Positions 52,670-60,377 of a stretch of DNA of 64,000 bases are shown in pieces; position 1 is the first letter of the stretch; each line of letters opens with the position of its first letter. The notes beneath the pieces are model-generated. The model searched no databases and was not told where the DNA came from. It saw only the letters and a list, made by a program, of their open reading frames with translations. The position numbers and the translations under genes were made by a program. Source of the DNA: Arsukibacterium sp. UBA5043 (GTDB taxonomy: Bacteria; Pseudomonadota; Gammaproteobacteria; Enterobacterales; Alteromonadaceae); NCBI GenBank assembly GCA_002415085.1, contig DIBV01000001.1:1-64000 (forward strand), read 5' to 3'.

Positions 52670-55096
52670 TTAAAACTGATAACGCAACCCTAAAGAAGCG
52701 GTACGACCATTAATAGTCCGCGCGGTAATAATCTCATTGTCCGGAACGCTACCTTGTTCAGCTTCAGTAATTCCAATGGTATCAAACAGGTTATTGACGT
52801 TCAGCGAGAGCGTCAGGTTTTCGGCAAGTTCATAATTTGCAAAAGCATTAATTTGAGTATAGCCACTGAATTTCAGATCATTATTATCCTGAGCATAGGA
52901 ATCAGTTGTGCCCACCAGACTAACGCCTATCTGCGCATTATCCATGGTATAACGTGCCAGTAAATTGTAGATCATATCTGCCTGGCGGCGAGGCGTGTTG
53001 CCTACAACATCAGGATTTAATGCGTCACTGCTGATCTCCGCATCAGTAAACGTTACTGAACCACGAAAGTCAAAGTCACCTATCCGGTAGCTACTTTCCA
53101 GTTCTATACCTTTAGCCTTGTAAACCCGGTCAAAAAAGAGTTGTGTCGTTGCTTCAAAGTTTTGCTCATCAGTTTCAGCGAAAAACAAGGTAGCAAATAA
53201 ATTAAGATTGCCATGGCGGCTTTTGCTACCAATTTCATATTGTTTTACTTCGTCAATGGCATCTTCTCGAGCTACTGTGCCATCAGCATTCACTTTACCA
53301 AATAGCAGGCGGTCGGCATTAGCACGGGCGCCTTTACTGATCCGGCCAAACATTGCCCAGTCGCGATTGAACTGGTAATTAGCGCCAGCAGAGTACGAAT
53401 TATAGCCCCAACTGTAATTGACCAGTTGCGGGTTTGCTAAATCAATACCAGATACACTTTGCTCAATTTGACTGATAACGCCATCACTGTTCATATCCCG
53501 GCTGCTTTGTGAAGCTCCGGCATAGGTGCCCGTTGCTTTGCCATTATCCCGCCTTACACTGGCATCAAGTGACCAGTCACCAAAGGCCCAGCCCACGTTA
53601 ATATAAGGGGCTTTCGTACTGTATTGGGTGTCGTAGTTACGTTGGCAACAGTTTCCCCAGAACGGAACGCCATATGCCAGCTGCCCTTGTTCTGAAAATG
53701 CTGTACCATCTGCTGCGTTAACGTTTAACAGTTCTGCGTTATCTCCTTTTAAGGCCATCAGGTAAGAGTTCCATAGCCATGACATACTGATAGTCTGATC
53801 TGCCATGTAGTAGCCAAAAGTGACATCTACGTCGCCAAAACTTCTCGCCAATTTCAAATCATTTACTATAGAGCCAAAGTCATTGATTTCAACATCAAAG
53901 GTATGGATCCGCATGGCATCCGCTGCAGTGTATTCCTGGCCAGCCTGAGGGCCAACAGCATAAGTGAGCGTCGCGTTATCGCCAGTAATACTGTTGGCAA
54001 TATCCTGTGCGTTGCCAACTTCAGCAGGAAACAGCGTAATAAAATTACCGCTGATGTCACTAATTCTGAAGCGATTGTCTAAGGTCCAGTTTTCGTCTAA
54101 ATCAAATTGGGCTTCAATACCAAAACTGTCAACTTTCGGATTCATACCGTCGCGTACATCACCGCGGGAGATCTGATTATCACCGTTTAATCGCACAGTT
54201 TGGCTTAAATAGACCGATTGCAAAGTGTCCTTTTGTGCATCGTAGCCTGGCACTGAGCTGCCATCGGCATACATTGGCATTGGCATATAACTGGCGGCGC
54301 GATCATTTAAATGTTTGGCATAAACTCTTACGTAGCCCGCGTTAAATTCTTTTGTCACATTGGCTTTGATTTGATAGCCGCGCTCACCCTGATAGCCTGG
54401 GTCACGAACACCTTCACCCTGACGAACAAAACCACCAAAATGAAAACGCATGTCATTGTTAATGTCACCACCGAACTCAAAATCAGTTCTGAACTGGTCG
54501 TAGTTTATGCCTGAAGTAACAGCGATGCTGCCGCCCTGGTGTTCGCCGGTTTTGCTGATGAAGTTGATAATACCACCCGGTGAGTTGCTTGCGGCAGTGC
54601 TGGCTGAACCACCACGAATGACATCTAATCTGGCCATGGTTGAATCTGCCCGGACAAAAATATCTGCATTACCAAAGGCAATGTCGCCAAACTGCAGTAC
54701 CGGTAGACCATCTTCCTGCAACGTTAAAAACTTCGCGCCGCCTGCAGCGACGGGTAAGCCGCGTACAGCAATGTTTGCATTACCTTCACCACCGGTAGAC
54801 TCACTTCTTACTCCGGGCAGCATTCGAAAAATTTCTGCTGTAGAGCGTGGGCTCGTTACATCGATATCTTCAAATGTCAGGCTGCTGACTGAGACACTTG
54901 ATTGCATAACTGACTGATTACGTGAGACAGCCCCGGTAACGACAATACGTTCAAAACCAAGGCCTGACGTTGTGCTGGATTCTGTCGCTGTAACGTCATT
55001 TTCAGTAGTTGTTTCCTGTGCGATTACAGTAGCAGAGCCTATTGCCAGGCTTACAGCAAGCGCCAGGCATGAACGATTTAAATTTTTTGTTTTCAT
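52670..55096 (-). CDS. TonB-dependent receptor of sucrose locus
   Basis: 808 residues from the ATG at 55096, chosen because GAGGG lies eight bases upstream; the frame opened at 55114 lacks this. Signal peptide about 1-26. A TonB-box-like ERIVVTGAV, plug (RSESTGGEGNANIAVRGLPV), and a barrel ending in SLGLRYQF with terminal Phe. It resembles the receptors of Xanthomonas and Caulobacter type that import oligosaccharides. Its operator site and neighbours point to sucrose. Confidence 0.87.
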   Translation of the reverse strand: MKTKNLNRSCLALAVSLAIGSATVIAQETTTENDVTATESSTTSGLGFERIVVTGAVSRNQSVMQSSVSVSSLTFEDIDVTSPRSTAEIFRMLPGVRSESTGGEGNANIAVRGLPVAAGGAKFLTLQEDGLPVLQFGDIAFGNADIFVRADSTMARLDVIRGGSASTAASNSPGGIINFISKTGEHQGGSIAVTSGINYDQFRTDFEFGGDINNDMRFHFGGFVRQGEGVRDPGYQGERGYQIKANVTKEFNAGYVRVYAKHLNDRAASYMPMPMYADGSSVPGYDAQKDTLQSVYLSQTVRLNGDNQISRGDVRDGMNPKVDSFGIEAQFDLDENWTLDNRFRISDISGNFITLFPAEVGNAQDIANSITGDNATLTYAVGPQAGQEYTAADAMRIHTFDVEINDFGSIVNDLKLARSFGDVDVTFGYYMADQTISMSWLWNSYLMALKGDNAELLNVNAADGTAFSEQGQLAYGVPFWGNCCQRNYDTQYSTKAPYINVGWAFGDWSLDASVRRDNGKATGTYAGASQSSRDMNSDGVISQIEQSVSGIDLANPQLVNYSWGYNSYSAGANYQFNRDWAMFGRISKGARANADRLLFGKVNADGTVAREDAIDEVKQYEIGSKSRHGNLNLFATLFFAETDEQNFEATTQLFFDRVYKAKGIELESSYRIGDFDFRGSVTFTDAEISSDALNPDVVGNTPRRQADMIYNLLARYTMDNAQIGVSLVGTTDSYAQDNNDLKFSGYTQINAFANYELAENLTLSLNVNNLFDTIGITEAEQGSVPDNEIITARTINGRTASLGLRYQF

Positions 55097-55139
55097 CTGT
55101 TTTACCCTCGTCAATTCAAATTGGTATCGTTATATATTA

Positions 55140-55153
55140 CTTAATCGTTTAAG
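55140..55153. promoter_or_regulatory. LacI-type operator, receptor promoter proximal site
   Basis: CTTAATCGTTTAAG, one mismatch from the perfect palindrome at 51411, 44 bases before the receptor start, where repressor would block transcription. Confidence 0.7.
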
Positions 55154-55293
55154 TTTATAGGTATAATTACAGCCAGGCCAACATCTCACTTATGCTGTTT
55201 TTTGTTTTAATCCTGTAGCTTGATAAGCTGAAAGCCTTTTTAAGCTATTAATCCGCCCTGGATGTTAGCTGTTATTTTAATCGCCTTGACCGT

Positions 55294-55307
55294 CTTAAAC
55301 GTTTTAC
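55294..55307. promoter_or_regulatory. LacI-type operator, distal site
   Basis: CTTAAACGTTTTAC keeps the left half-site and core. About 150 bases from the proximal site, so DNA looping between the two is possible. Confidence 0.5.
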
Positions 55308-55448
55308 CTCTAAATATTAATTACGTCAAGCTTGGTTAATAACTAATCAGTTTTTTTGTGTTGTTTGCCACTGTTGGGTTGAGTTGGCTGTGCTGTCTAA
55401 CCATTTACTGCGTACAATGCTTATCTTTTTCAGATGAAGGATGTTGTT

Positions 55449-56819
55449 TTGACTGTCCGTTTACCTGCAGACTTACTGCCCGGCCCTAGTGACTTATGGT
55501 TTCTGCCACTGGGAGGCTGTGGCGAAATAGGCATGAACCTGAACCTGTACGGTCATGACAGCCGCTGGTTGATGGTAGATTGCGGCGTGACGTTTTATAA
55601 CCCGCTGCAGCCGACAACCAGCCCGATTACCGCTGAAGTGCAGGCGGCCGATCCGGCATTTATCACGCAGCGCCGTGAGTTGCTCTCTGGCATTGTTATT
55701 ACCCATGCCCACGAAGACCATATTGGTGCGTTACCTTTTTTATGGCCGCGCTTTGGCTGCCCGGTATATTGCACGCCTTTTACTGCAGAGATCCTGCGCC
55801 GTAAAATTGCCCGCAGTGGTTTATCGCAGAACATGCCAATTATTGAGATCCCACTTGGCGGCACCAGCAATATTGGCCCTTTTTTAATTAACTGGCTGAG
55901 TATTACCCACTCTGTACCTGAGCCGCAGGCGCTGTTGATCACCACGGCGGCCGGCAAGGTGTTTCATACGGCTGACTGGAAAATTGATCATGCCCCCATG
56001 ACGGGCAAGCCTTTTAAACCGCAAGTATTTAAGCGATTAGCCCTGCAGGATATTACCGCGATGGTGTGTGATTCGACCAATGCGTTAAGGCCGGGTTTTT
56101 CGGGATCTGAAACTGCCTGTTTTGAGGGCTTGTTTGAAGTAATACGGCATGAAAAACAGCGGGTGGTGGTCAGTGGCTTTAGCAGTAATATTGGCCGTTT
56201 AATCAGCCTTGGCCACGTTGCCAGGCGCACCGGACGCTATTTAGCCTTGTTTGGCCGTGCTATGGAAAATATGGTAGGCGCGGCGCGGGCCTGTGGTTAC
56301 TGGCCGGATGATATTCCGTTAATTGAGCCCTCGCATATTGGCTACTTGCCGGCGAGTGAAGTATTAGTAGTGGCAACCGGCAGCCAGGGCGAGCCGCGCG
56401 CCGCGCTCAGCCGCTTAGCGCAGCAGCGTCATCCGCATTTAATTCTGGAAGAAAATGATCTGGTGCTGTTTAGCTCGATTTTAATTCCGGGGAATGAAAT
56501 GCTGGTTAGCCGGTTGATAACCCAATTAAAACTACTGAAAGTACGCACGTTACAAAGCGCCGATAGTCCGCAGCTTATTCATGTATCCGGCCACCCGAAT
56601 CAGGGCGAACTCGACTTAATGTACCGCTATGTACAACCTGCTATGGCTATCCCCGTGCATGGCGAGGCGGCGCATATACAGGCTAATGCTACCGTAGCAA
56701 AAGCGGCTGGAGTAAAACAACAATTCACTGGCCAGAATGGTGATTTATTTGTGCTGGCCCCAAAGCCGCGTATCTGCAGCGGGGCTGTGACGACTGGGCG
56801 GATTGCGGTAGAACATTAG
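55449..56819 (+). CDS. RNase J-like metallo-beta-lactamase nuclease
   Basis: 456 residues from the TTG at 55449, chosen because AAGGA lies seven bases upstream; an ATG at 55434 is in frame but has no ribosome site. The metallo-beta-lactamase/beta-CASP signature THAHEDHIG, the DWKID acid, the SGFSSNIGR beta-CASP region and the final HVSGHPNQGEL and PVHGEA blocks match RNase J. It lacks the long C-terminal domain of Firmicutes RNase J1. It probably trims RNA 5' ends or cuts RNA internally. Not linked to the sucrose genes in function. Confidence 0.83.
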   Translation: MTVRLPADLLPGPSDLWFLPLGGCGEIGMNLNLYGHDSRWLMVDCGVTFYNPLQPTTSPITAEVQAADPAFITQRRELLSGIVITHAHEDHIGALPFLWPRFGCPVYCTPFTAEILRRKIARSGLSQNMPIIEIPLGGTSNIGPFLINWLSITHSVPEPQALLITTAAGKVFHTADWKIDHAPMTGKPFKPQVFKRLALQDITAMVCDSTNALRPGFSGSETACFEGLFEVIRHEKQRVVVSGFSSNIGRLISLGHVARRTGRYLALFGRAMENMVGAARACGYWPDDIPLIEPSHIGYLPASEVLVVATGSQGEPRAALSRLAQQRHPHLILEENDLVLFSSILIPGNEMLVSRLITQLKLLKVRTLQSADSPQLIHVSGHPNQGELDLMYRYVQPAMAIPVHGEAAHIQANATVAKAAGVKQQFTGQNGDLFVLAPKPRICSGAVTTGRIAVEH

Positions 56820-56908
56820 CCTGGCTGGCCGCTGCCAGATTTAACGCTAGCGTCTTAATTAATTTTTTGGTAATCATTTTCGGTTACTTTTATGTTTTGT
56901 AATCAATT

Positions 56909-56945
56909 ATGGTTACATATTTGACATGTAACCATATTGGGTTAC
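56909..56945. promoter_or_regulatory. Palindromic operator over satD promoter
   Basis: ATGGTTACAT (56909-56918) and ATGTAACCAT (56926-56935) are perfect inverted repeats with a seven-base spacer, and GGTTACC follows at 56939. The TTGACA -35 box (56921) and TACCAT -10 box (56943) lie within the cluster, 16 bases apart. A bound dimer would block the promoter. Confidence 0.65.
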
Positions 56946-56980
56946 CATTAAGCATCATTGAACAAAAACTGAGAGCAAAA

Positions 56981-57616
56981 ATGGCAGCAACTTATGCTGT
57001 GCTAACCGGTGATTTTGTCAAGTCCCGCGGCATTGCCGGTGAACAATACGATACGGTACTGTATCAGTTAGAGCAGCTATTAGTTGCTAAAGCCAGCACG
57101 CTGGGCTGCAGTTACAACTTTTACCGCGGCGATGCGTTTCAGATATTATTACCGCAACCTGCTGCAGCGGTAACCCTGGCTCTTTATATTCGTTTAACAC
57201 TGATAAGCCTGAATCGGGATTGTAAGATTAGTATTGGCCTGGGCGAGGTAACGAATTTACGTCAGGATGTAAAAAGCGCCAGCGGCCCGGCTTTTACCCT
57301 GTCTGGTAATGGCCTGGATACCTTACCTGGCGGACAGCGGCTGGCAATTTATAGTCAGCAGCAAGCCCTGCAACACATATTAGCGGTACCACTGCAAATG
57401 GCCGACAGTATGCTAAGCAAACTTACCGCCCGTCAGGCCGAAGCGTTACTACTGTATTTTCTGACCCCAGGCAGCTCCCATGAAAATATCGCCGGCAAAC
57501 TCGGCACCTCCAGAGAGAATGTCACTAAGTTACTGAACAATAACCATGCGGATTACCAGCTGATGCAGGCGTTCATCGAGTATTGCCAAAGCCATATTAA
57601 AAGGAGCGTAGCATGA
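56981..57616 (+). CDS. SatD family protein with C-terminal helix-turn-helix
   Basis: 211 residues from the ATG at 56981 (GAGAG upstream); the longer frame to 56909 runs through the operator. The N-terminal AVLTGDFVKSRGI and YRGDAFQILL resemble SatD proteins, whose core is cyclase-like. Residues about 163-186 (SHENIAGKLGTSRENVTKLL) form a clear helix-turn-helix. It overlaps the DUF3307 gene by ATGA, the normal SatD-SatE-like pairing. Because a palindrome covers its promoter, it probably regulates itself; whether it binds a nucleotide is unknown. Confidence 0.75.
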   Translation: MAATYAVLTGDFVKSRGIAGEQYDTVLYQLEQLLVAKASTLGCSYNFYRGDAFQILLPQPAAAVTLALYIRLTLISLNRDCKISIGLGEVTNLRQDVKSASGPAFTLSGNGLDTLPGGQRLAIYSQQQALQHILAVPLQMADSMLSKLTARQAEALLLYFLTPGSSHENIAGKLGTSRENVTKLLNNNHADYQLMQAFIEYCQSHIKRSVA

Positions 57617-58383
57617 GTGATAGCAGCTTACTCCTGAGTTTAGTGCTGGTGCATATTCTGGCCGATTTCTTTTTACAACCTACTGCCTGGGTGCAGGCTC
57701 GGGCTGAGCGGCATTGGCGCTGTAGCCAATTGTACTTTCATGGCTTAATTCATTTTGGTTTAAACCTGTTACTGTTAATACTGTGGTATCGCCTCAGCTG
57801 GTCGGCAGTAAGCGTCATCTCGGTTTTTAGCCTGGCGCTGCTGATTGCCGTCAGCCATCTGCTGATTGACGTTGCTAAATCTTATTTCACTGGTTTACGT
57901 TACTTTGTGCTGGATCAGCTACTACATGTGTTAATTATCATGCTGGTGTGGCTGTACCTTACTGATACCGGGTATCCCGCATTACTAAATCTGGCCACAG
58001 GGTTGCTCAGAGCCGAGCATCTGTTGTTGCTGCTGGCTTATTTGCTACTCATGAAGCCTGCTTCGGTGGTCATCAGTTTAGTGCTTACCAAGATAAGTGC
58101 GCCGGCCACCAATGCCAAGCAGGGCTCACCGGCTGCCGGGCATCTGATTGGGATTGCCGAGCGACTGCTGATCCTGACGCTGATCCTGGCCGGTCAGTAT
58201 TCAGGGGTGGGTTTGGTAGTGGCCGCAAAATCAGTGCTACGCTATAACGATTTACGTGATTCGCACGACCGGGCACTGACCGAATATATTTTGCTGGGGT
58301 CACTGTTAAGTTTTGGCTTCACATTACTGATCGCCATCATCTTACTGAAGTTTCTTCCTTTCAGGGCGGCCGGTTCATGGTAG
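57613..58383 (+). CDS. DUF3307 membrane protein
   Basis: 256 residues with about seven hydrophobic helices. The opening LVLVHILADFFLQP and the HLLIDVAKSYF block are diagnostic of DUF3307, where conserved His and Asp sit in the membrane. Its function is unknown; it accompanies SatD-like genes widely. The start overlaps the satD-like stop, so the two are translationally coupled, suggesting the membrane protein is the effector and the SatD protein its sensor or regulator. Confidence 0.82.
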   Translation: MSDSSLLLSLVLVHILADFFLQPTAWVQARAERHWRCSQLYFHGLIHFGLNLLLLILWYRLSWSAVSVISVFSLALLIAVSHLLIDVAKSYFTGLRYFVLDQLLHVLIIMLVWLYLTDTGYPALLNLATGLLRAEHLLLLLAYLLLMKPASVVISLVLTKISAPATNAKQGSPAAGHLIGIAERLLILTLILAGQYSGVGLVVAAKSVLRYNDLRDSHDRALTEYILLGSLLSFGFTLLIAIILLKFLPFRAAGSW

Positions 58384-58455
58384 TCACCCCCGGATGGTAT
58401 TGGTTGAGGGACAACCATATTGATCGACACAACTCTATCAAGGAGACTAATTAAG

Positions 58456-59034
58456 GTGTCTGCCACATTGCTTACCAAACCATTAACTGTGTCGCCCAGT
58501 TCACGGCTGAGCTTTTCGTTGTTATCTGAGCAAGATGCCCAGTTGCTGTTTGAAATTGACCAGGACAAAGAGGTAATGCGTTATCTTTCTGGCGGTAAGC
58601 CAACCACAATGCAACAAATTACCGAGGTGTTTTTGCCGCGGATGGCACAATATCGTAACCCACCACGCGGCTTTGGCATCTGGCAGGTATGTCGGCGCGC
58701 CGACAACGTTTATCTGGGCTGGATATTAATCCGGCCCATGGGCTTTAATACTTTAATTCCAAGCAGAGATGATGTTGAATTAGGCTGGCGTTTTAAGCGG
58801 AAATACTGGGGTCAGGGTTATGCCAGCGAAGCGGCAGCTGCAGTAGCAATGGCGGTTTTAGCACATAACGATAACGTGCGTTATGTATCAGCAATTACCA
58901 CACCGGATAATACCGGTTCAATTGGCGTAATGCGCAAGCTGGGGATGCAGTTTATTAAACGCTATATGCATCAGGATGCATTGGGTGAAGTGGACGCAGT
59001 GCTATACAGGAAGCACATCAATGAAGATAGCTAA
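58456..59034 (+). CDS. GNAT acetyltransferase, RimJ-like
   Basis: 192 residues from the GTG at 58456, chosen because AAGGAG lies ten bases upstream; a TTG at 58420 also opens the frame. The N-terminal FSLLSEQDAQLLFEIDQD, central ELGWRFKRKYWGQGYASEAAA (acetyl-CoA site), and TTPDNTGSIGVMRKLGM blocks belong to the Acetyltransf_3 group. Substrate unknown. Its last 14 bases overlap the histidine phosphatase gene, so both are made from one transcript. Confidence 0.82.
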   Translation: MSATLLTKPLTVSPSSRLSFSLLSEQDAQLLFEIDQDKEVMRYLSGGKPTTMQQITEVFLPRMAQYRNPPRGFGIWQVCRRADNVYLGWILIRPMGFNTLIPSRDDVELGWRFKRKYWGQGYASEAAAAVAMAVLAHNDNVRYVSAITTPDNTGSIGVMRKLGMQFIKRYMHQDALGEVDAVLYRKHINEDS

Positions 59035-59530
59035 ATTTTTACCCTGGTGTGGGGCTGCCAGTTGCGCGCTGGCACTACAGGTCAGCGCTAATACCATTTA
59101 TCTGGTACGCCACGCTGAAAAGCAGGATGATAGCAAAGACCCTGCGTTGTCTGTGTGCGGTCAGGCCAGAGCAACAGCCCTGGCTGATTACTTTGCCAAC
59201 ATCACTCTGGGCGCTGTGTATGCCACACCATACCAGCGTACCCAACAAACGGCAGCTGCTGTTGCTGATAGCAAAAAAATATCTGTCAATCACTACGATC
59301 CCGGCAAGCCCGAACAATTAGTGCAGCAGCTAAGTACAGCCGCCGCGCCGGTGCTGGTGGTGGGACATAGCAACACCGTACCTGAACTGGTTAAATTACT
59401 GAGCGGTATCGACGTTGCACCGCTGACTGAACAACAATATAACCTGTTATACCAGGTGCAGCTGGGCGCACAGGGCAGTGTGACGATTAGACAGCAGTCA
59501 TTTCAGTGTCAGTCAGCCCCAAAACCTTAA
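59021..59530 (+). CDS. Secreted histidine phosphatase, SixA-like
   Basis: 169 residues from the ATG at 59021 (AGGA upstream). Signal peptide about 1-23 (VSANT). The phosphatase signature VRHAEK holds the nucleophilic His, the second His is in VVGHSNTV. The SixA group removes phosphate from proteins or small molecules, but the signal peptide makes a periplasmic substrate likely, unlike cytoplasmic SixA. Starts inside the acetyltransferase gene. Confidence 0.83.
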   Translation: MKIAKFLPWCGAASCALALQVSANTIYLVRHAEKQDDSKDPALSVCGQARATALADYFANITLGAVYATPYQRTQQTAAAVADSKKISVNHYDPGKPEQLVQQLSTAAAPVLVVGHSNTVPELVKLLSGIDVAPLTEQQYNLLYQVQLGAQGSVTIRQQSFQCQSAPKP

Positions 59531-59637
59531 ATAAAAACAGTAACAAGCGCTTACGTTAACACTGCGCAGCAAAGGATTATGCGAACCAGTTTTATTAGCT
59601 GATAACAATTTTTGCCATCACTTGATGTTAAATATAA

Positions 59638-59665
59638 TTGACATTGGGTTATCTTTAACTACCAT
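59638..59665 (+). promoter_or_regulatory. Sigma-70-like promoter before membrane protein/XRE pair
   Basis: TTGACA (59638-59643) and TACCAT (59660-59665) with a 16-base spacer, the same hexamers and spacing as the satD promoter; both also contain TTGGGTTA(C/T)C. Confidence 0.5.
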
Positions 59666-59714
59666 TGAGTTCGTTGTAGTAATCATTAAGAGCGGTTCAA
59701 ACAAGGAGATCGCA

Positions 59715-60161
59715 ATGTTGCATTGGCAAGTTATACCGTATCGCGAAAAAGTAGCCTGGTTGTCTATCGCCGCTATGCTCGCTACTTTCGGGCCGTATTT
59801 TACCCTGGTGGCTACTGGCTACTTTCCGGTAACGCCAATGCCGGACCTGCGACAGCTGGCAGGTTATGCGGTTACTGCTGCAGTGCAGGTAACTATTTTG
59901 ATTGTTGGCCATATTGTATTGCGTCGCAGCAACCCGCTTGATGCAAAAGTAGCAGCTGATGAGCGCGATATCGCGATAAAGCATCGGTCGGTTACAACGG
60001 CTTACTATGTGCTGATAACCGGCATGATCCTGGTCGGGGTGGTGATGCCATTTTCCAGTAACGGCTGGCACATTGTTAATTCTGCACTATTTATGATTGT
60101 GCTCGCTGAGCTGGTGCAGTATTCGGTAATGGTTATTGGTTATCGCAGGCAGGCAGGATGA
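59715..60161 (+). CDS. Four-helix membrane protein (DUF2178-like)
   Basis: 148 residues from the ATG at 59715 (AAGGAG upstream). Four hydrophobic helices with a charged loop containing DERDIAIKHR between helices 2 and 3, the layout of small DUF2178/DUF3796-like proteins that pair with short XRE regulators. Function unknown. It overlaps the next start (ATGA), so it forms a two-gene unit with the regulator, which probably controls it. Confidence 0.75.
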   Translation: MLHWQVIPYREKVAWLSIAAMLATFGPYFTLVATGYFPVTPMPDLRQLAGYAVTAAVQVTILIVGHIVLRRSNPLDAKVAADERDIAIKHRSVTTAYYVLITGMILVGVVMPFSSNGWHIVNSALFMIVLAELVQYSVMVIGYRRQAG

Positions 60162-60367
60162 AGGGATCGCTAAGTAATAACATCCGGTTACTGCGTTTTG
60201 TACAAAGCGAGATGACGCAGGCTGAGTTGGGGCAACGGGTAGGGGTAACCCGTCAGACTATCGCCGCGATAGAGGCAGGTAAATATTCTCCGTCGTTGGA
60301 GGTCGCGTTTCGGATTGCCGGAGAATTTAAACTGCCACTGGAGCAAGTGTTCCAGTGGCAGGAATAG
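60158..60367 (+). CDS. Short XRE-family regulator (YozG-like)
   Basis: 69 residues, almost all helix-turn-helix: IRLLRFVQSEMTQAELGQRV, then TRQTIAAIEAGKYSPSLEVA, ending in LEQVFQW. These minimal regulators usually control the membrane gene in front of them. The ATG overlaps the membrane gene's stop. No toxin-antitoxin function is implied: the partner is a four-helix protein without known toxicity. The gene converges on the next with a gap of ten bases. Confidence 0.85.
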   Translation: MKGSLSNNIRLLRFVQSEMTQAELGQRVGVTRQTIAAIEAGKYSPSLEVAFRIAGEFKLPLEQVFQWQE

Positions 60368-60377
60368 CGTTAAGCTG

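Larger units (their letters stand above)
55097..55448. other. Divergent region with two LacI-type operators
   Basis: About 350 bases between the receptor and RNase J-like starts. It is AT-rich and holds the operators at 55140 and 55294. No gene is seen. Promoter elements for the RNase J-like gene are not confidently placed. Confidence 0.5.

Noticed and set aside
60158..60367. XRE regulator plus membrane gene as a toxin-antitoxin system
   Set aside because: The partner looks like a DUF2178-type membrane protein, and this pairing is common in non-toxin contexts.
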